From NCBI GenBank assembly GCA_028277085.1, contig JANQHL010000105.1, forward strand, positions 1 through 47,517: a stretch of DNA of 47,517 bases. Direction: 5' to 3'. Below the pieces are notes generated by a model. The model had not been told where the DNA came from. It saw only the letters and a program-made list of their open reading frames with translations, and made no database searches. Within the stretch, counting starts at the first letter, position 1, and each line of letters opens with the position of its first letter. The position numbers and the translations under genes are program-made. This document shows positions 45,462 through 47,517 of the stretch, in pieces. The DNA comes from Flavobacteriaceae bacterium (lineage in GTDB: Bacteria; Bacteroidota; Bacteroidia; Flavobacteriales; Flavobacteriaceae).

Positions 45462-47075
45462 ATGGAACCTTCAAAAAAACACAAACTGTCATTTCTCGAA
45501 AAAGCCGGTTATGCCCTTGGGGACGGAGCGGCCAACATCGCTTGGCGGGGGGTAGCTACCTTCCTGTTTATTTTTTATACCGATGTTTACGGATTAAGCC
45601 CGGCATCCGTTGGATTATTATTGCTGATCGCCAGGTCCAGCGATGGTATCAGCGATGTCCTAATGGGAATTGTAGGGGACAGAACAAACACCAAATACGG
45701 GAAATTCCGACCCTGGGTCCTGTGGACGGCCCTCCCCCTAGCCGCTACACTGTCCCTATTGTTTACCACTCCTGATCTGGGCCCTACCGGCAAAATTGTG
45801 TATGCCTATAGCACCTACATTATTTTCACCTTGCTGTATACCGCCAACAACGTTCCTTATGGCGCACTAATGGGCGTGATCACGGGTGATGACAAGGAAC
45901 GCACAGTCCTCGGCTCTTATCGTATGGTTGGTGCTTTTGCAGGGGGTATGCTGGTACAGGGCGCCTTGCTGTTCCTTGTGGCCTTTTATGGCAATGTTAA
46001 TCCAACCGTGACGGTCTCGCCGGTAAATGAGGATACCTACACTGTAGTGGTTAGTGCCCCCAGGGATGTGGCCAATGCCAATATTAAAACTGAAAATGGG
46101 CTAGCCACCTTTGCATGGGCAAATGGTGAAACGCAAGCCGAGGAAGCAACACATAGCATTAGCTTCTCTATGGAAGCAGAACAGGAATATGCTTTTCTCG
46201 TTAGCGGAGAACCCGGTATCACAACAACGGATATCTCCATTATAGATCAGAAGAAAGGATATAGCAATGCCATTTACCTAATGTCCGTATTTCTGGCCTT
46301 GTTCTTAATCCTGACCTTTATCAGTACCCGCGAAAGGGTAAAACCTCCAAAGGAGCAAAAGTCCAACTTAAAAAGGGACTTTTATGACCTGGTCCGTAAC
46401 AAGCCCTGGTTGGTACTCCTGTTTATCGGTCTGCTGTTTAATGTATATAATTCCATAAAACAAGGTATTACCGTTATTTACTTTACGCATTATTTACAAG
46501 ATCAATTGTTGTCCGCTTCTTACCTGGTGGCGCTTATGGTGGCCTCCATAATTGGGGCCATGGCTACGGGCTGGTTAGGACGAAAACTGGGCAAAAAAGA
46601 ATTATTCATTTATGCCTTACTTTTTTCCGGGGCCGTTAATACTTTGCTCCTCTTTTGCGGACCGGACAACGTTTTTTGGATATTCACCATAGGTACGGTC
46701 TCTGAATTTGCGGCCGCGGTCTTCCCCACGCTATTCTTTGCCATGCTTGGTGATGCCGCAGATTATTCTGAATTTAAAAATGGCCGACGGGCAACAGGTC
46801 TGGTATACTCTGCAGGTTCTTTTGCCACTAAGTTTGGCGGTGGTCTGGCCGGAGTGGTCATAGGTGCCATCCTGGCGGCATATCATTATGACGGGCTGGA
46901 TCAGGTAGCGATCCAGGGGGCTATTCCCGGAATTATTATGTTGATGAGTTGGGTGCCCGCTATCGTAGCCGGAATTGCCGCCATAGTCATGGTGCTCTAT
47001 CCGCTTAATCAAAGTAAAATGGATGAGATCACCATAGCACTGAACCAACGACGCCAAAAGGAGCTGGGTGTCTAA
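45462..47075 (+). CDS. GPH family glycoside/pentoside/hexuronide:cation symporter (MFS), with periplasmic insertion
   Basis: EKAGYALGDGAANIAWRGVATFLFIFYTDVYGLSPASVGLLLLIARSSDGISDVLMGIVGDRTNTKYGKFRPWVLW is diagnostic for the GPH family. Confidence 0.93.
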   Translation: MEPSKKHKLSFLEKAGYALGDGAANIAWRGVATFLFIFYTDVYGLSPASVGLLLLIARSSDGISDVLMGIVGDRTNTKYGKFRPWVLWTALPLAATLSLLFTTPDLGPTGKIVYAYSTYIIFTLLYTANNVPYGALMGVITGDDKERTVLGSYRMVGAFAGGMLVQGALLFLVAFYGNVNPTVTVSPVNEDTYTVVVSAPRDVANANIKTENGLATFAWANGETQAEEATHSISFSMEAEQEYAFLVSGEPGITTTDISIIDQKKGYSNAIYLMSVFLALFLILTFISTRERVKPPKEQKSNLKRDFYDLVRNKPWLVLLFIGLLFNVYNSIKQGITVIYFTHYLQDQLLSASYLVALMVASIIGAMATGWLGRKLGKKELFIYALLFSGAVNTLLLFCGPDNVFWIFTIGTVSEFAAAVFPTLFFAMLGDAADYSEFKNGRRATGLVYSAGSFATKFGGGLAGVVIGAILAAYHYDGLDQVAIQGAIPGIIMLMSWVPAIVAGIAAIVMVLYPLNQSKMDEITIALNQRRQKELGV

Positions 47076-47123
47076 TAACGTATTGAAACCCCCAAATAAA
47101 GTTTAAAACCTATAGCACACGAT

Positions 47124-47517
47124 ATGAAATTTGGATATTTTGACGACGATAACAGGGAATACGTAATCACCGATCCCGCAACCCCATGGCCCTGGATCAA
47201 TTACCTGGGGAATAAAGATTTTTTCTCGCTTATTTCAAATACCGCAGGCGGATATTCCTTTTACATGGATGCTAAATTCCGAAGGTTAACACGATACCGC
47301 TACAATAACGTCCCCATGGATTCGGGAGGCCGGTATTTCTATATCAAGGACGGGGATACTTTTTGGTCACCGGGCTGGAAACCCTGTAAGACAGCGCTTG
47401 ACGCCTATGAATGCAGACATGGGATGAACTATACGCGAATTCGGGGTGAAAAAGACGGTATTTCGGCGGAGGCCTTGTTTTTTGTTCCCCTTTACACCCA
47501 TGCGGAAGTCCAGAAGT
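47124..47517 (+). CDS. GH94 family glycoside phosphorylase (cellobiose/chitobiose phosphorylase-like), 3' truncated by window
   Basis: [87 protein letters not shown]. Confidence 0.93.
   Translation, partial: MKFGYFDDDNREYVITDPATPWPWINYLGNKDFFSLISNTAGGYSFYMDAKFRRLTRYRYNNVPMDSGGRYFYIKDGDTFWSPGWKPCKTALDAYECRHGMNYTRIRGEKDGISAEALFFVPLYTHAEVQK

Overview
The window is an ordinary chromosomal region from a Bacteroidota bacterium, most likely Flavobacteriaceae. This is judged from protein families, TAnnTTTG-type promoters and MIKFF-type DUF6090 proteins. It carries about 38 plausible genes. These include: a FecI/FecR sigma/anti-sigma pair at the left edge; an EEP nuclease; a PD40 lipoprotein, SUMF1-like and NTF2-like cluster; an NCS1-like permease with a mannitol dehydrogenase-family protein; tRNA-Asn; rseP; SCO; feoA, feoB and a Cys-rich protein; an ECF sigma, HEAT anti-sigma and two DUF4097 proteins; an S9 peptidase; a DUF885-like gene split by an in-frame TAG; three AraC-type regulators; a BNR/sortilin-like protein; an array of DUF6090 paralogues holding a DUF559 endonuclease gene; SDRs, an amine oxidase, a VIT family protein, MFS and a Crp/Fnr regulator; and a Nudix-type regulator, GPH symporter and GH94 phosphorylase locus at the right edge. 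The most unusual signal is a family of short GC-rich palindromic elements. They sit inside two degenerate tandem copies of tRNA-Asn upstream of the intact gene, and also, in frame and at the same site, inside the N-terminal coding region of three of five DUF6090 paralogues. The same DUF6090 array holds a DUF559 endonuclease ORF bounded by about 30-bp imperfect inverted repeats. It lies directly behind a truncated paralogue, and almost every junction is a start/stop overlap. Other leads are 20-21 bp direct repeats downstream of two AraC-type regulator genes, a near-perfect 25-bp palindrome overlapping the promoter of the Nudix regulator, and an approximately 88-residue extra domain in the GPH symporter. 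No CRISPR array, prophage or recognisable transposase gene was seen. All family assignments come from reading the sequence; no database search was run.
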